Notes: generated from the letters alone by a model not told the origin. Counted from the stretch's first letter, positions 23,656 to 35,451 are shown. The stretch: 64,000 nt of DNA from Pipra filicauda (GCF_003945595.2 NW_024104162.1:2170001-2234000); one strand, 5' to 3'. A program made the numbers and translations.

Positions 23656-25806
23656 ACAGGCTGTAATGGCTGGAAAGCATGTCCTCACTGATAGCACATC
23701 GACTACTTGGATCGCTAAAGGGAGAGGAGATGGTCTCCCTGTGCACTGTCTTGTTCAATTTTATCTTTCCCCAAGCATAGGGAAAGCGTTGGGGAAATGT
23801 CGCTGTGTTTGTTGGTTTTGGTTTTAGTAAGTTTAATTTGCTTGTTCCCCCTGCAGCCACCGTGATCCTTATAAAGCTAATTCTTGGGTAATTTTTAAAG
23901 GAAATTAGAAAATAAAAGTATCTCCTAAGCTTGTAAAATCCCACTGGAAAAAGAAACTTAAATGAGAAGCTTACTTTCCTTTGATACTAAAGCAGGATGG
24001 ACTCACTCATAAAGATTTTATTGAATTGCAGACATGGTTTAGCCAAATAATTTTGCAGCTTTGTCTGTTTTGGTGAATGGATTCTGTTTTAAAATAGTGG
24101 AAAAGTTTTCCTCAAAGTAGAAGAAAAAGTAACCCAAGTGGTTTTTTTATATGGATGCTTCATAAAACTACAATAAGTTTCCCAAAACCTAAAATTAAAT
24201 GCTTTATTTCTGGCTGAGTAAAATGTTGCATTTGACCCAAAAGGAGCTGTGACTAAAATTCCAGCAAATTTGGACCAAACACTGAAGAGCCTCCAGCACT
24301 GTCTGCAATCAGTCCTCTCTCCTTTTCACCTTTTTTCAGTTATTTTATTTTCAGGAACACCAGTTTCACCCAGAAGTGTAACAAAGCAAAGAAGCACTTA
24401 ATCATAGGTCTTTTGTCACGGGCCATTTAGATCCTAAAAGACAGATTACAAGGAGAGTAATCTTTAAAACTAATACAGAGCAGAGATCTCTATAGTTGCT
24501 TAGGATCCGTTCATGCAGTTTGTGATGTGCTAAGGAACCACCTTACTCCATAGAGTAGGTTTTTTCTCCTCCAGCTCCCTTTCCTGCCTCATTTTCAACA
24601 GCTGTAAAGTAGATAATCTTTCCCTTGCCTTTGCATCCAGCCTAACTCAACCTGTGTCTCTTTCACACACTGGGTAAAGTGTGATCACAGCTTAGTGATG
24701 GCCATTAGACCCTATAAAATTAGGATTAGTCAGGATGACTTCCTACATTAGATCAATTTAAGTCATTGGCTGGTGGAAAAAAAAGTGTGATTCTCTCCTC
24801 TGTTAGCTGGGACATGGCTTTTTTTGTGACAGCATGGGGTGTGATTGTAGTTTTTCTCTTAAAGTCATTGATTCTGCCTTCTACCTGCATCCTGCTGCCT
24901 TCCAACCTGAGCTTCTCAGTTTGCCCTGGGTAGAGATCATTTAAGGTTAATGCCAAATGGCAGGTAGGAGGTTTTGGGGGAGGCAATTCTGTGGCAGAAA
25001 CTTCTGTAAATAATAGGAGCAGACTAAAACACAGTTCTTGGAGACCTGTTCTGGCAGCAGCCCAAAGACCTTCTGTGTTCATGATTAGAGAGAGGAGAGC
25101 ACTAACCTGGTGAGCCTCAGGGGTGGGTGGCTGAGCACAAGGAAAGGAACCATGTCTATCTCAAATGCCTCCTCCGTCCTGGATGAACCTCCTTCCCCCA
25201 AACCAAGCCTGTTTTTATTTTCCTGGAATGGACAGAATCCACAAACCTGACCACCACCCCATAGGTGATCCTATTGTGGTCCAAAGAGAATCAGATCCTT
25301 ACTGAAGATAATGCAGACATCATGAAACATCAGTACCCTGCCCCCCAAACCTGATCCTATACAGGTCTCCAGTTCCTGATGTCAGCCTCAATTTAGTACA
25401 TTTAATACATTTCATAGGCCATGGACAGGACAGCAGCACTGAATGTAACTCCAAGTGACACTATTAGCAGTCGTTTGGAGGAGTGACAATAGTAGCCAAT
25501 GCTGGAGAACTAGCTGGGATTTCCTACCCATGGCTGTTGCTTAATGCAAATTTAATGAAATAGTAATTGTTTACTGAGAAACAGTGTGAAGCCACACATG
25601 GGGACATGGGAACAGCGTTTGGAGGCAGATATAGGTAGTGAAGGACACCCCTGAGGTGAACCCCAAAACTGGGGTCAGACCCCCCAGCTCATCAGGAGCT
25701 CAGCAAGGGGTCAGTTGTCCAAGCGGACAGGGGCTGAGGGGAGCCTAGGGGAGAGGCTGGGGAGGACACAGGCTGCACAGTATGCCCTGGGCACTGCTGG
25801 CCCAGC

Positions 25807-25812
25807 TTTATT
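25807..25812 (-). promoter_or_regulatory. Polyadenylation signal AATAAA (distal) of the MROH gene
   Basis: A second minus-strand AATAAA lies 26 bases beyond the first, in the context TTGAATAAAGC. Either or both could direct cleavage. A very short 3' UTR of about 100 bases is implied. Confidence 0.6.
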
Positions 25813-25832
25813 CAACACAGACTTACACCGAT

Positions 25833-25838
25833 TTTATT
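25833..25838 (-). promoter_or_regulatory. Polyadenylation signal AATAAA (proximal) of the MROH gene
   Basis: The minus strand carries AATAAA 45 bases past the TGA stop at 25885-25883, in an AT-rich 3' UTR context. Position and strand fit the 3' end of the MROH transcript. Confidence 0.6.
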
Positions 25839-25882
25839 AAATTCGTCGCAAGTTTTGTTAAATTCCATTCCCTGTGTCTGAC

Positions 25883-28800
25883 TCAGCACCAGCATGAGCA
25901 CCCGCAGCACAGCACTCGGCAGGTTGCTCTGAGTCTTCGCTGCAGCCGGAGAACTCTCAGCATCCGGTTGACCCGAGCTGCCAGGGACTGGGACTCACGG
26001 GTTGCGTCCGAGGACTTAGCAGTTACGACTGAAAGAGAGCGCTGAGATGAAGCCCCCTGTCTGCAGAGATCCCCCTGCATCCCCCCCTCGCCCCAGCCCA
26101 TTCTGCCCACTCACTGCTGAGGTTATCGTCGTCATTCAGGTCCCTCAGGTACCACCTGGCCATCACTGGGAACAGAGATCTGTCAGCCCCTGCTCCCCCT
26201 GGCCCTGCCCTGTCCCCCTCACAACGGACCCTCCAGGGACCACCAGTAGCCCAGGGGGTGGTACTGAGCAAGGCGGCCACCAAGCCAACCTGCGTGGACA
26301 AGGGGGGCAGAGGAAGGCCAAGGCTCTGCCCAGGTGGCCCCAGGGCTGGGGAGGTCAGGGGCCAGGCTGCCCAAAGAGGGACCCAGGGGCTGGGGCTCAC
26401 GAGTGAACCGGCGGGCTGTCTCTCTCACGGTGGCCTGAGGGTACTGCAGGTATGGCCAGCTCTGTTCCAGGTACTCTTCTACCCTGTTAATGTTTCTCTC
26501 CAGCTGGAGAGAGGACAAAGGCACGAGGCTGGCATGTGCCCTCCTCAGCTGGCCAGACCAGTCCCCTCTTCCTAGCCATCCCATCCCCACCTAGGACATT
26601 CCCATCTTCCAGACAGAGCCCAAAGGGAGACTCAGGCAGAGGGGGCTTGGCGGGCCAGAGACCCCTCTGTGCATCTGCCAGGACACAGAAAAGGTGGGAG
26701 TCTCCCTGGGGAGAGGGGAGGGCCCCAGAGAGGAGCTCTTGGGGCCAGCTCCAGGCTGGCATTGAATTTGGGGTTGTCCTCACCAAGCGCTCTGCGATAT
26801 CCAACGGGTGCTTTGTTTCGATCGGTTGCTTGAGCTCTTCCCACCCCAGGATCTCAGCCACGGAAAGGAGGGCTTCCCTGGAGATCTGATGAACAGCAAA
26901 GAATGAGAGATGGCCCTATGGCTGGGGAAGGAGACCTGTCGTCCCCCTCCTCTTGGCCAGACTGCAGTCCCAGAGACCCCAGGGCATCCCTATGGGCATT
27001 CTGCAGCTGGGGCTGCCTCAGGTCTAAGTGAGCAGAGCTCTGAGCTCTGGGCTCATCCTGCCCTTTGGAGCTGGGACATATCCTGGCCATGGGCTGCTTC
27101 TGCTGAAACCCGCTGGGCCAGGTAGGGCAGGTGTGGGTCAGCAGCCTTAGCCCACAATGCTCAGACCACTCCTGTGGGGTCACCACTGCCCAGCTTTGAG
27201 CCCCTCACCTGGGCCACGCTCTCGGACATCTCAGTCATGTGGAGGAGCAGTGGCATCACTCCCTTCCGTGCTTTTCGTTTCATCCTCCACACGTCCCAGC
27301 ACACTGCAGCTTCCACCAGTTGTTTGAAGAGGAAGATGGAGTACTCTCGCACCTCAGTGCACTCCTGGGATGGAGGAGAGGATATGCTGAGCAAAGACTC
27401 CAGCACAGGAGTCTCAGGCTTCCCAGAGGCAGAAGACATCCCTCAAGGGATGGAGGAGGGGAGAAAGTGATGGCTGAGCATTCATCCACAGGCTTCAGCT
27501 CCTTACATCATCAAAGAGTGGCAGGAGCTGCTGCAAGAGCCGCACGGCCATTCTGCTGGCACCATTCCTCCCTACGTGCTGCACCATGATGTGCAGCACC
27601 CGCAGGGCCTTTAGCCTGATGACTTTGTTGGTGTGCTGCAGGAGCTCTACAATGTCCGGCAGCAGGAACCGAAGTCTTCTTGCCTGAATGAAGCACAGAG
27701 TTTCCTCTTGTGAAGCTGTCAAAGCCCACTGGGCAGCAACCAAGTATGAGAGAGCAGAGGAGGGAGGGGAGTGGGGGAAGGAGAGCAAAAACTTCCTGTC
27801 CCTGGCTCAGTTAGCCTACTTTTCTGACCAGGATGATGGGTTGGCAATCCTACAGTCCTGGAAAGCTCCCCAGGACACCCAGCAGCCCTGTCCACAGCAG
27901 GGAGGGTGTGGGAAGCTGTCACCCAGCTCCTGATGCCCAGCCAAGGCCAGGCCACTGCTCTGGCCTGTGGGGCTCAACTCAACACCTTACTCACCATCTC
28001 AGGACTCTCCAAGGCATTGCTGAGACCTGTGAGTGCCAGTGAGAGAAATTCCGGCTTTGGACACTTCTGACTTTCCCTGAGGAGGTCAGCGATTTCAGTG
28101 TTGGTGGGGTTCAGTGTCTGAAACAGAGGTGGTGGTGAGAGATGGGCAGAGATGTGGGGCTCCTGTTCCCTGTGGGCAGCTTGGGGTGAGGGCACTGGGG
28201 CCAGGTGCCTGTCCTGGGGGCAGCCCTGTCCCTGTACCCTCAGAGGGTTTTTGCAGGCTCCTCGTGGCCTCTGACCACCAGCAGCATCTGAGGAGCGACT
28301 GGAGAGCAAGAGCTGGCGTGGAGGAGTGGGTGACAAGTGTCTCCTGTCCCCAAGGTGAGCCAGGACAGGTGACTTACCACCTTATAAACTCTGATGGCAT
28401 ACAACACAGTGGGGCTGAAGAGCTCGCCGTCCTGCTCTTCCGGTGAGTGAACCCTTCCCTGCAGCTCCATCCAGAACTTGGACGTGATGTTGAGCTGAGA
28501 ATACATCTGGTCCCACACGGCCAGGGCGGTGCTGCCAAGCACAGAGTGCTGTGTCAGCAGGGCTGCCTCAGCCATGGCACTGTGCCCAGGTGAGCGTGGC
28601 CAGGCTGGAGTCTTGGGGTCCCTCTCCTCCCCGTCCCTTGGGGTGTTGGGGCTGGTACCTGTCATATGGTGCTGTGGAAGTCAACATGCTGCGCACCAGT
28701 TCCCTGGGGAATTTGTGAGCCAGCACTGCAAGCAAGATGTCCAGGCTCTCCACATCAGATGCCAGGCTGGTGTGCTCCAGGCACTCATGGATGCCCCTCA

Positions 28801-31800
28801 CAATGCTTGGCACCTGGAGGGGACATAGGTACGGGTGGTGCTGCAGCCATGTCCTCAGCTACTCTTCCTAGCCCTCTCTTCTGCCTTCAGGTGAATTCAG
28901 GGGCACAAGACATCTGAGTTTGGGATGGAGGGAGGCAGGAGGGACAAGGCCGGGCAGGGCAATCCAGCCACAGGCCACTTACATCTGTCAGCCAGAAGTC
29001 AGGGGATCTCATGGCCAGCTGCAGGAAGTGTCTGGCTGCGTGATGGCCAGAGGTGCTGGAGTCCTGCATCGCCTCGATGGCCGCAAGCATGATGTATGTC
29101 CTCTCAGAAGGTGTGAGATAACATTCCAAGGCCTGTGGCAAGAAGGAGGCGAGTGAAGGCCTGTCACACCAAGGGCCCTGATGGTGCTGCTTGGCTGGGC
29201 AGTGTGAGCAGCCCTGGCCAGAGGTGCCCAGCAGTGCTGGTGACAGTGCCTGCAGGAAAGCTGTCAGCAGTGCCCGCAGTTGCTGCATGGGGGAGGATGA
29301 GGAGCGTCCACAGGCATGGCGTGCTGGCCTTCCAGAAAACCTGGTGACCAAGAGGGCTGGAGCTGTTCTAGGACACTGGAGCGTCCCTTGCTTAGGGACA
29401 GCAGGAATCCTCTTGCCAGGGACAGCCCCACTGATTCAGGGTCCCTTTGTTCACACAAGGCCCCTGCTGATGCCCCAGAGAAGAGTCCCAGCTGGAGGGC
29501 AGCTCATTACCTTGATCTGGGCTCTGATGTTGTTGCACCACTGCAAGAAGGTGACAGGTAGATGCAGGTGTTTTCTATAGTACTCTTCAGGGTATGATAT
29601 CCTCCCTAAAGGGTGGGGGAAGCACAGGAGAGTAGATCAGCCAGAGTAGCTTTTGATTCCGGAACTGTCCCAAGATCTACTGCAAGGGGGCAGGACAGAA
29701 GCGAGCAAGGTGGTTTCAGGGGGGCATCAACAGTCACGGTGATCAAGGGCAGCTTTGGCTTGGGGGGTCCCCAGCTCAGCGGGTTTCAGAGTTGGGAAAT
29801 GAGTAGAGAAGGAGGGCAGCAGAGAACAGATCCTGGACATGAGGAGAGCACTTGGCTGCTGCATCAACTGAGAGCTGGGATGCTCTGGGGAAGCAGCTGC
29901 AGGGGCAAAGGCAGTCAGGAAGAGCAGCAGAGCTACTGGGAATGTGTGTGTGTGTGGAGGGCTGAAGGCCGCCACAATGGTTCTTACTGTTTTTATCAAA
30001 GATGAATTGACAGAGGTAATAAAAAGCTCTTGAAGCTGAATGTTTTGTCTTTCCCTCAGAAAACTGGAAGCAGAGAAGACGACCTAGCAGCTGTCCCAGG
30101 ATGGGGATCTGTTTTGTTCTGAAGTCATCAGGCCAGTGCTGGGTGAGGGAGGCAGAACAAGAGAAGGGCTGAGGGCAGGCATCTGGTGCCAGAGCCCTGA
30201 ACCCAAGGTGTGCCCAGGGCTGGATCCAGGTGAGTCCAGGCTGTGCAGGACCCTGCAGGTCTCCTAGAGCAGCCAGCTGGGCAGCAGCCCTGCAGGGAGA
30301 GCAGCAGGGAGAGGGGCACGGCTTGGCTGGAGGACTCTTGGGCCTTACCTTCTGTGTGGACAGTGCATAGCTCAGATTCCCAATCCTCTCCACAGCCCTC
30401 ATCTGCACATCTGTGTTCTCAGAGTCGATCAGGTCCAGCAGCATCTGGGAAAAGAGAAGCTGCTGGTGAGCCCTGGGAGCAGACAACAATTCTGCCAGCA
30501 TCAGCGTGGCTCCACTCCTGGGCAAGACTTGGGCTGTCCCTCAAGGCTTCCTCTGACCTCCTACAAAGTCTTGGGAGGCTCCTCCCCTGGAGTCCCTCTC
30601 AGGCCAGGGACAAAGGCCCCAGGACAACCTTGTGGCCAGGCAGTTGCCACCCTCTGCAGCCACTGTGCTAGAGAAGAACCTGGTGCCAGCCCCTTGTTCT
30701 GTAGGGGAGGTGGGCACATTTTACCTGCACAGAACTGGGCTGGGGACCACCCATCCAGGAGTGGGCAAACCCTCCTCCCTAGGGTGAGGAACAGCCCTGT
30801 GACCCCCTCTCTTTTCACAGGCCAGACCTCCAAGATGTGCTGCAGCTCCTCAACGACTCTGGGTGGAGGAGAGTTGAACACCATTGTCTCCAACATGACA
30901 TCCATGGCATCCAAGGTCTGTAAGGAAGACAGAGAGCAGTGGTGGTGATTCTGCTGTCCCTTCCACCCCAGGAGACTGATCGGAATGTCCAAGTTTCCTG
31001 GGAGAGACACGGGGACAGGCAGTCTGCTGCAGGCACAGCACCTGGTGGCACTGGATGTGGCTGGGCCCCAGGAAAGGGACAGAGGGACCCAGGCGGAAAA
31101 GCAAAGTCGAGACCCTGCCCTACCTTGGTCATGGGACAGCACAGGGTGGCCAGGGAGCAGCCCAGAGAGACTGGGTGCTCCCACAGATTACCCAGCACTT
31201 ACTGTTGAGTAGTATCTGTTTCTTTGCCTCATGCCCTTGTTTGAAGGAAGCCAGAAGACACTGGAGATACAGGCTTCGAGGAGGCTTCTCCTTTTGCCCT
31301 CTAGCACTGTGCCCACAGAGCTGCAGAGAGAGAGTAGGGCCGGTTGGATCCTGGTACTGGGACCAGCACCGTGAGGCCACAGAGTGCTGGGTCCCTGGGC
31401 AGGTGGACATGGAGGTTAGGAGGCAGGAGTGGCCAGAAGGGATGGGCAGGTACCTCAAAACAGTGATGGCCCGCATGGCGAGCTCCCTCACAGGTGAGCG
31501 CAGATGCTTCTTGGGCTCCTCTTCCAGCAGCATCTGCAGATCTCAACTAGGATGAGACTTGGCAGCTGCCAGCACCCAGTGCTGCCAGCACCCAGTACCA
31601 CCAGCACCCATTGCCACCAGCCTCTTGCCTTGCCCAAATGCTGCCCTTGCCCCCTTCCCCAGAGTGCCAGGTGTCCCCTCACCTTGATCTTCTCTACCAG
31701 ATTGATATTTTGGAAGAAGATTTCCAGGCCCTCTAACAAGCCAGTGTCCAAGGCACTTCTGCACACATAGATGATGTTCTCCAGGAACATCCTTTTGTCA

Positions 31801-32447
31801 TCCTCACCCTGACAGCCCGGGGACAGAGAGACAACTGAGCAGTGTGAGAGGGGAACCTGCAGCCAGAGGTCTCCACAGGGAGTCCTGGAGTGCAATGCCT
31901 TGTGGGAACAGCAGGTCTGCCCAGCCAGCTGACGGGCACGGCAGCTGTTGAACTGACCGCAGTTACCTGGTAGGGGCTCCTGGCAAATTCCTGGAGAAAG
32001 TCTAGGGCTTTCTGCTTCACTCTGTACATTGGCAGCCATCTGGCATCTAAAGGAGGGGAGAGCAGGGAGAGCTGCAGAGGGTCTGGTGACAGGCGAGAGC
32101 AGAGGGAAGAACATCTATCTGCCACCCAGCCCTGTGCTTCCTCCCCTGGCCCAGCTGGAGGGTGCCTCTCAGGTCCCCCAGTGCCAGCGTGCTGGGGAAA
32201 CAGGATCCTGGTATCACACAGGGTGCCCAGCCCTGCCCAGCACAGCAGGGCCCCTCACACACCCAGTTGCAGGGGCTGCTCTGCAGTCACATCATGGGGC
32301 TCTGCTGGAGAGCTGCTCTCCTGGGGAGCCCCATCCTCCTCTTGGGCCGCCCTGGAGGGGCTGGGGGGTCTCTCTGCCATCCTGTGGGTGGGGACCGGGG
32401 AAGCTTCTACAAACGCCTCATTGTCGTGGGGCAAGATATGGGGTGGG
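25883..32447 (-). CDS. Maestro heat-like repeat (MROH) family protein, 19 coding exons
   Basis: Exons in transcript order: 32447-32263, 32046-31967, 31808-31683, 31533-31454, 31320-31203, 30917-30828, 30444-30349, 30138-29988, 29605-29511, 29132-28983, 28813-28659, 28579-28378, 28117-27995, 27683-27507, 27364-27209, 26885-26784, 26503-26401, 26165-26115, 26028-25883. Every intron is GT-AG (79-383 bp), and the phases join into 794 codons plus TGA without a frameshift or internal stop. Residues 1-62 are a Pro/Ser/Glu-rich, probably disordered leader. Residues 63-746 are helical ARM/HEAT-type repeats, with family-like segments such as RFLLPDIVELLQ (554-565), VMPLLLHMTEMSESVAQ (645-661) and VEEYLEQSWPYLQYPQ (702-717). 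Residues 748-794 are a basic helix ending in a Cys-rich tail. I recognise the arrangement as the bird MROH type that databases often call family member 7-like or 2B-like; the exact paralogue is uncertain. HEAT solenoids are protein-binding scaffolds, and no enzymatic residues are expected. The molecular function of bird MROH proteins is essentially unknown. The start codon lies upstream and is unresolved, so the entry is 5'-partial. Existence and family are near certain; the first exon's acceptor is the weakest junction. Confidence 0.93.
29944..29957 (+). repeat. (TG)n dinucleotide run inside an MROH intron
   Basis: A short uninterrupted GT/TG run lies in the intron between exons 30138-29988 and 29605-29511, about 30 bases from the donor site of the upstream exon. 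Confidence 0.8.
31565..31622 (+). repeat. 16-bp minisatellite in an MROH intron
   Basis: Two identical 16-base units GCTGCCAGCACCCAGT (31565-31580 and 31581-31596) are followed by a diverged unit ACCACCAGCACCCATT and a partial one. The array lies in the intron immediately upstream (transcript sense) of the exon starting at 31533, close to its acceptor. Confidence 0.9.
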
Positions 32448-32599
32448 CTGTGATGGCGGCTCTCGCCAGCTCAGTTTTCCCATCTTGTCCTGTCACTGTT
32501 CTGCTGGACACTGTGGGCCACCACCTCACTGACCACACGTGCTGCAGTGGGGGTGTCACAAAGGTCCCCCTGCCACCTGCCCCTAACAACAGGGCTTAC

Positions 32600-32636
32600 T
32601 CAGGGACTGTTGACACAGAACCTGCCCCTAGCAATG
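32600..32636 (-). CDS. Tentative additional 5' coding exon of the MROH gene
   Basis: On the minus strand a donor (CCTGA followed by GTAAGC) ends at 32600. Read in the frame ending ...GSVSTVP plus two bases, it leaves phase 2. That is exactly the phase needed to join the first well-supported exon, whose acceptor CACAG ends at 32448. The same frame meets a stop just beyond 32636, where a possible acceptor (CACTAG) sits, so the exon would be very short. No ATG is present in this piece. The phase match is the only support, and a different upstream exon or an internal start (the Met near residue 23 of the leader exon) is equally possible. Confidence 0.2.
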
Positions 32637-32639
32637 GGG

Positions 32640-35003
32640 GCTAGTGACCCACCACTGTCCAGGCAGGGAGGGGCAGGGTGTCCCTGGGGGGCATGAGACT
32701 GGCTCAACCCTGGGCACCTGGGTGCTCTTGGGCTGCCTCCAAGCACCCTTTGCCTCCTGTCCCTTCGAGATATTCCTGGTACCATCTAGCATGTCCCAGA
32801 TCCCTGTCTTCAGATACCCTGGTGCTCCCTCAGGACATCCCTTTCTCTGCACTTCAGAGCCCTGCCTCTGCCCCTCAATGACATTATACATGTCACGTTC
32901 ATTCAATCCTAACAGAAATCGTTGGTTTTGCCACCTCAGCTCTTCCTCACACCAACCAGAAGAGCTTATGCAGAAAAGGGGGCAAAGAGAAGGAGAATTC
33001 TGCTGAGTTTGCCCTTTACGAATTTGGAAGCTCCCAGCAATGGAAATTCCCCTCTCCCTGGTTTTTGGCTTGTTCTGGTCTGGGACCATGATGGAGAACA
33101 CCTTCTTACAACCACAGCCTCTTCCCCACTCTGCACATCACATCCAGCACTGCTCTGGTCTGGACCCCTCCCCACAACCCAGTGTCCTGTGTGGGACCTT
33201 GAGCTGCCCCAGGGGCAGCTGTATTGGCTCCACCAGGGTGGAGGAGCCCTGGGCTGGTGTGGCAGGGCTGAGTTCCAGCCTCTGGGTGAAGCTTGAGGTG
33301 AAAAGGCAGAGGATGGCACTCAGCTTTTGGCGCATAAATTGCTGTTGTGAAACAACACATTCCTAGAAGAAGGGGCAAAATCATCCTCCTCTGCCACTTC
33401 CACCCAGTGGGGTGAAATATGTTGCAAAGAGACCACTCTAATAAGTAAAACTCATACAAATCCTTTATAGCTTGAGACATTTATGTCCTTATCAGAGTCC
33501 AGACTCAGCAGCTTGGGTCTATTTTAACACAAAACAGAGAATTTTGCCTAAAAACTACTGCTGTTTCTCGGAAAGAAATTTTGCATCTTGGCAGTCCTGG
33601 GGCTGGGCTAACAGTTATACCAGAGATTTCTCCTCCCCAAGTCCTTTTAAACTCAAGAGTCTCTGTTTATACAGTGCTTAGCCCAAAGGGGGCTCATTCT
33701 GTGTTGGCCCTTTGGCACTGCAGCAATAAACAGGATTAATAACTGAAGTCAGCAGGGCTTGGTACCTGTTAGAATTTCCCATGGACTACGCAGAAGGTGC
33801 TGTTCCTACAAGCATCCTGGCAGTGAATTATTTATGGGCAGCATAAGGCTCGCAGTGCTTGCCAGTTTATTAGATTCATAACTAGCTCTGCTAGGTCCAT
33901 TGAGTGTGTCTGTGCATGTACGAGCATGTGCTTGTTCAGTTGTTTCTCTCCAATCCCCTACTAGGTAGGGAAGATCTGCTTAAACACATTTCCAATATAA
34001 ACGCATCACTTTGTGACCTAGATGTGAGAAAATCCTGGAGAGGCAAAGGATTGTTACTAAGGAAAAAAGAAGAGCTTGTTAGGATACCTCAGCTAAAGAT
34101 GCAAATTTTCATTCAAGCACAGGCTGAAAAACAAAACCCCAAGATTATTTGGAGGGTGAGAAAGTTTAGTTTACTCCCCAGTTTCACAGCTTCTAAGAGG
34201 CCTACTTGTGTGGGTTTTATTTGGAAACAAGTGGACATCTAACTTCTTTTGTGGTATATGCTTATTCTTGATACCCAAGGACCGGCAGTTCACTGTATGG
34301 GTGTTGCAAAGGATTTTAAACACAATTCTCTCTTCAAACCCATGGATATGAGCACTTGTCTTCCAGCTAATGTCTGCTATTCCAGTTCCAACAGATCTCA
34401 GAATAGGTGTTATTAAAGGCTCATTTTTTCCTGCGCTCTCTGTTGTATCTGTGCTGTGATGTTGCCAGTAGAGTCATCGTTGCATATGAAGGCGCTGGCC
34501 TGGGGCCATGGAGCTCTACAACACCTCTCTCTGAAGCAACACAGGTGACTCTGTTGCTAACACCAGAGGTTCTGCTCTGAGGCAGGAAAGAGGTGACAGG
34601 AGCAAAGACCTTTATTCATGCAAATGATCCAGGAAAGGGAGTGAAACTTCCCATGGCTGGAGCAGAGCTGGCTGAAAGCAGAATCTTTTGCAAAGTTTTC
34701 TATGAGCCCTTGTCAACTCTGGCTGCTGCAGAGAGAACCTGTTTGAGCTGTTCAATAAATTGGATGATTTAAATAATGTATGGACTGTCATTCTGGATAC
34801 ATGAAAACAGCTGTGTGAAGCACTGACTTGTTCAGCCTGCAACAGGTTTCTTTCCTTTTCTTTAAAAAGTTCTCTTCACTAGGTATCAAAATCTCTCAAA
34901 TAACTTGGATCCTGCTTTGGAGGGCTTCTGGTTAGACCTGAGCAGACTGGTGTACATTTCACAACTCTGTTTTCATGGTGTCTTGCTTAAGTTTGGTTGT
35001 ATT
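32640..35003. other. Upstream flank of the MROH gene, promoter not located
   Basis: This side is 5' of the minus-strand MROH gene and should contain its start codon, first exon and promoter. A 157-codon minus-strand frame (33101-32628) begins with ATG but resembles nothing I know and does not join the next exon by an obvious splice. A TATAAAGG word on the minus strand near 33,463-33,470 is the only promoter-like motif. From about 33,500 onward the sequence returns to AT-rich non-coding DNA. Confidence 0.5.
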
Positions 35004-35174
35004 CCTCTCCTCTCCTCTCCTCTCCTCTCCTCTCCTCTCCTCTCCTCTCCTCTCCTCTCCTCTCCTCTCCTCTCCTCTCCTCTCCTCTCCTCTCCTCTCC
35101 GCTCCTCTCCTCTCCTCTCCTCTCCTCTCCTCTCCTCTCCTCTCCTCTCCTCTCCTCTCCTCTCCTCTCCTCTC
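35004..35174 (+). repeat. CTCTC pentanucleotide microsatellite (near-perfect part)
   Basis: About 34 tandem CTCTC units run with a single visible substitution (a G at 35,101). One strand is entirely pyrimidine and the other is the purine repeat GGAGA, a composition able to form triplex or G-rich structures. The left edge against unique sequence at 35,003 is sharp. Confidence 0.97.
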
Positions 35175-35451
35175 ATCTCCCCGCTCCTCTTTCCTCGCCG
35201 CGCCTCTCTCCTCCGCTCCGCGCCTCTCCTCTCCCGCCTCTCCTCTATCCTCTCCTCTCCTCTCCGCGCCTCTCAGCTCATCTCCTCGCCTCGCCGCTCC
35301 TCTCCTCTGCCCGCCTCCTCTCCCTCCCTCCTCGCCTCTCTCCTCCTCCGCTCCTGCTTCATCTCCTCTCCTCTCATCTCCCCTCCCCTCCTCCTCCTCT
35401 CCTCTACGCTCCTCCTCCTCGCCGCGCCTCTCCTCTCCTCCTCCGCTCTGG
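35175..35451 (+). repeat. Degenerate CTCC/CGCC pyrimidine-rich continuation of the microsatellite
   Basis: The perfect pentamer array abruptly becomes irregular, with runs of CTCCTC, CCGCGCC and CTCATCTC in no fixed register and many CpGs. It may be genuinely decayed repeat, or consensus noise from reads that could not be placed in the array. The open frames across it on the plus strand are just serine/leucine/proline low-complexity and are not genes. Confidence 0.85.

Larger units (their letters stand above)
15969..25780. other. Non-coding sequence, no gene recognised
   Basis: This is AT-rich DNA with no supported exon. The interval 16,290-16,660, with repeated TAATTA-like cores, and 17,210-17,480 look like possible conserved non-coding elements. 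The CpG patch at 23.5 kb and the CCATGG cluster at 18.2 kb are the only compositional oddities. GC content rises towards the 3' end of the MROH gene at about 25,600. Confidence 0.6.

Noticed and set aside
30243..31555. Plus-strand frames of 140 to 170 codons across the MROH locus
   Set aside because: They are shadows of the real minus-strand exons and GC-rich introns, cross several exon boundaries, and match no protein family.
33463..33470. TATAAAGG on the minus strand as a TATA box for the MROH gene
   Set aside because: The motif is common by chance, lies about 1 kb from the first supported exon, and no initiator, CpG enrichment or joined first exon backs it.
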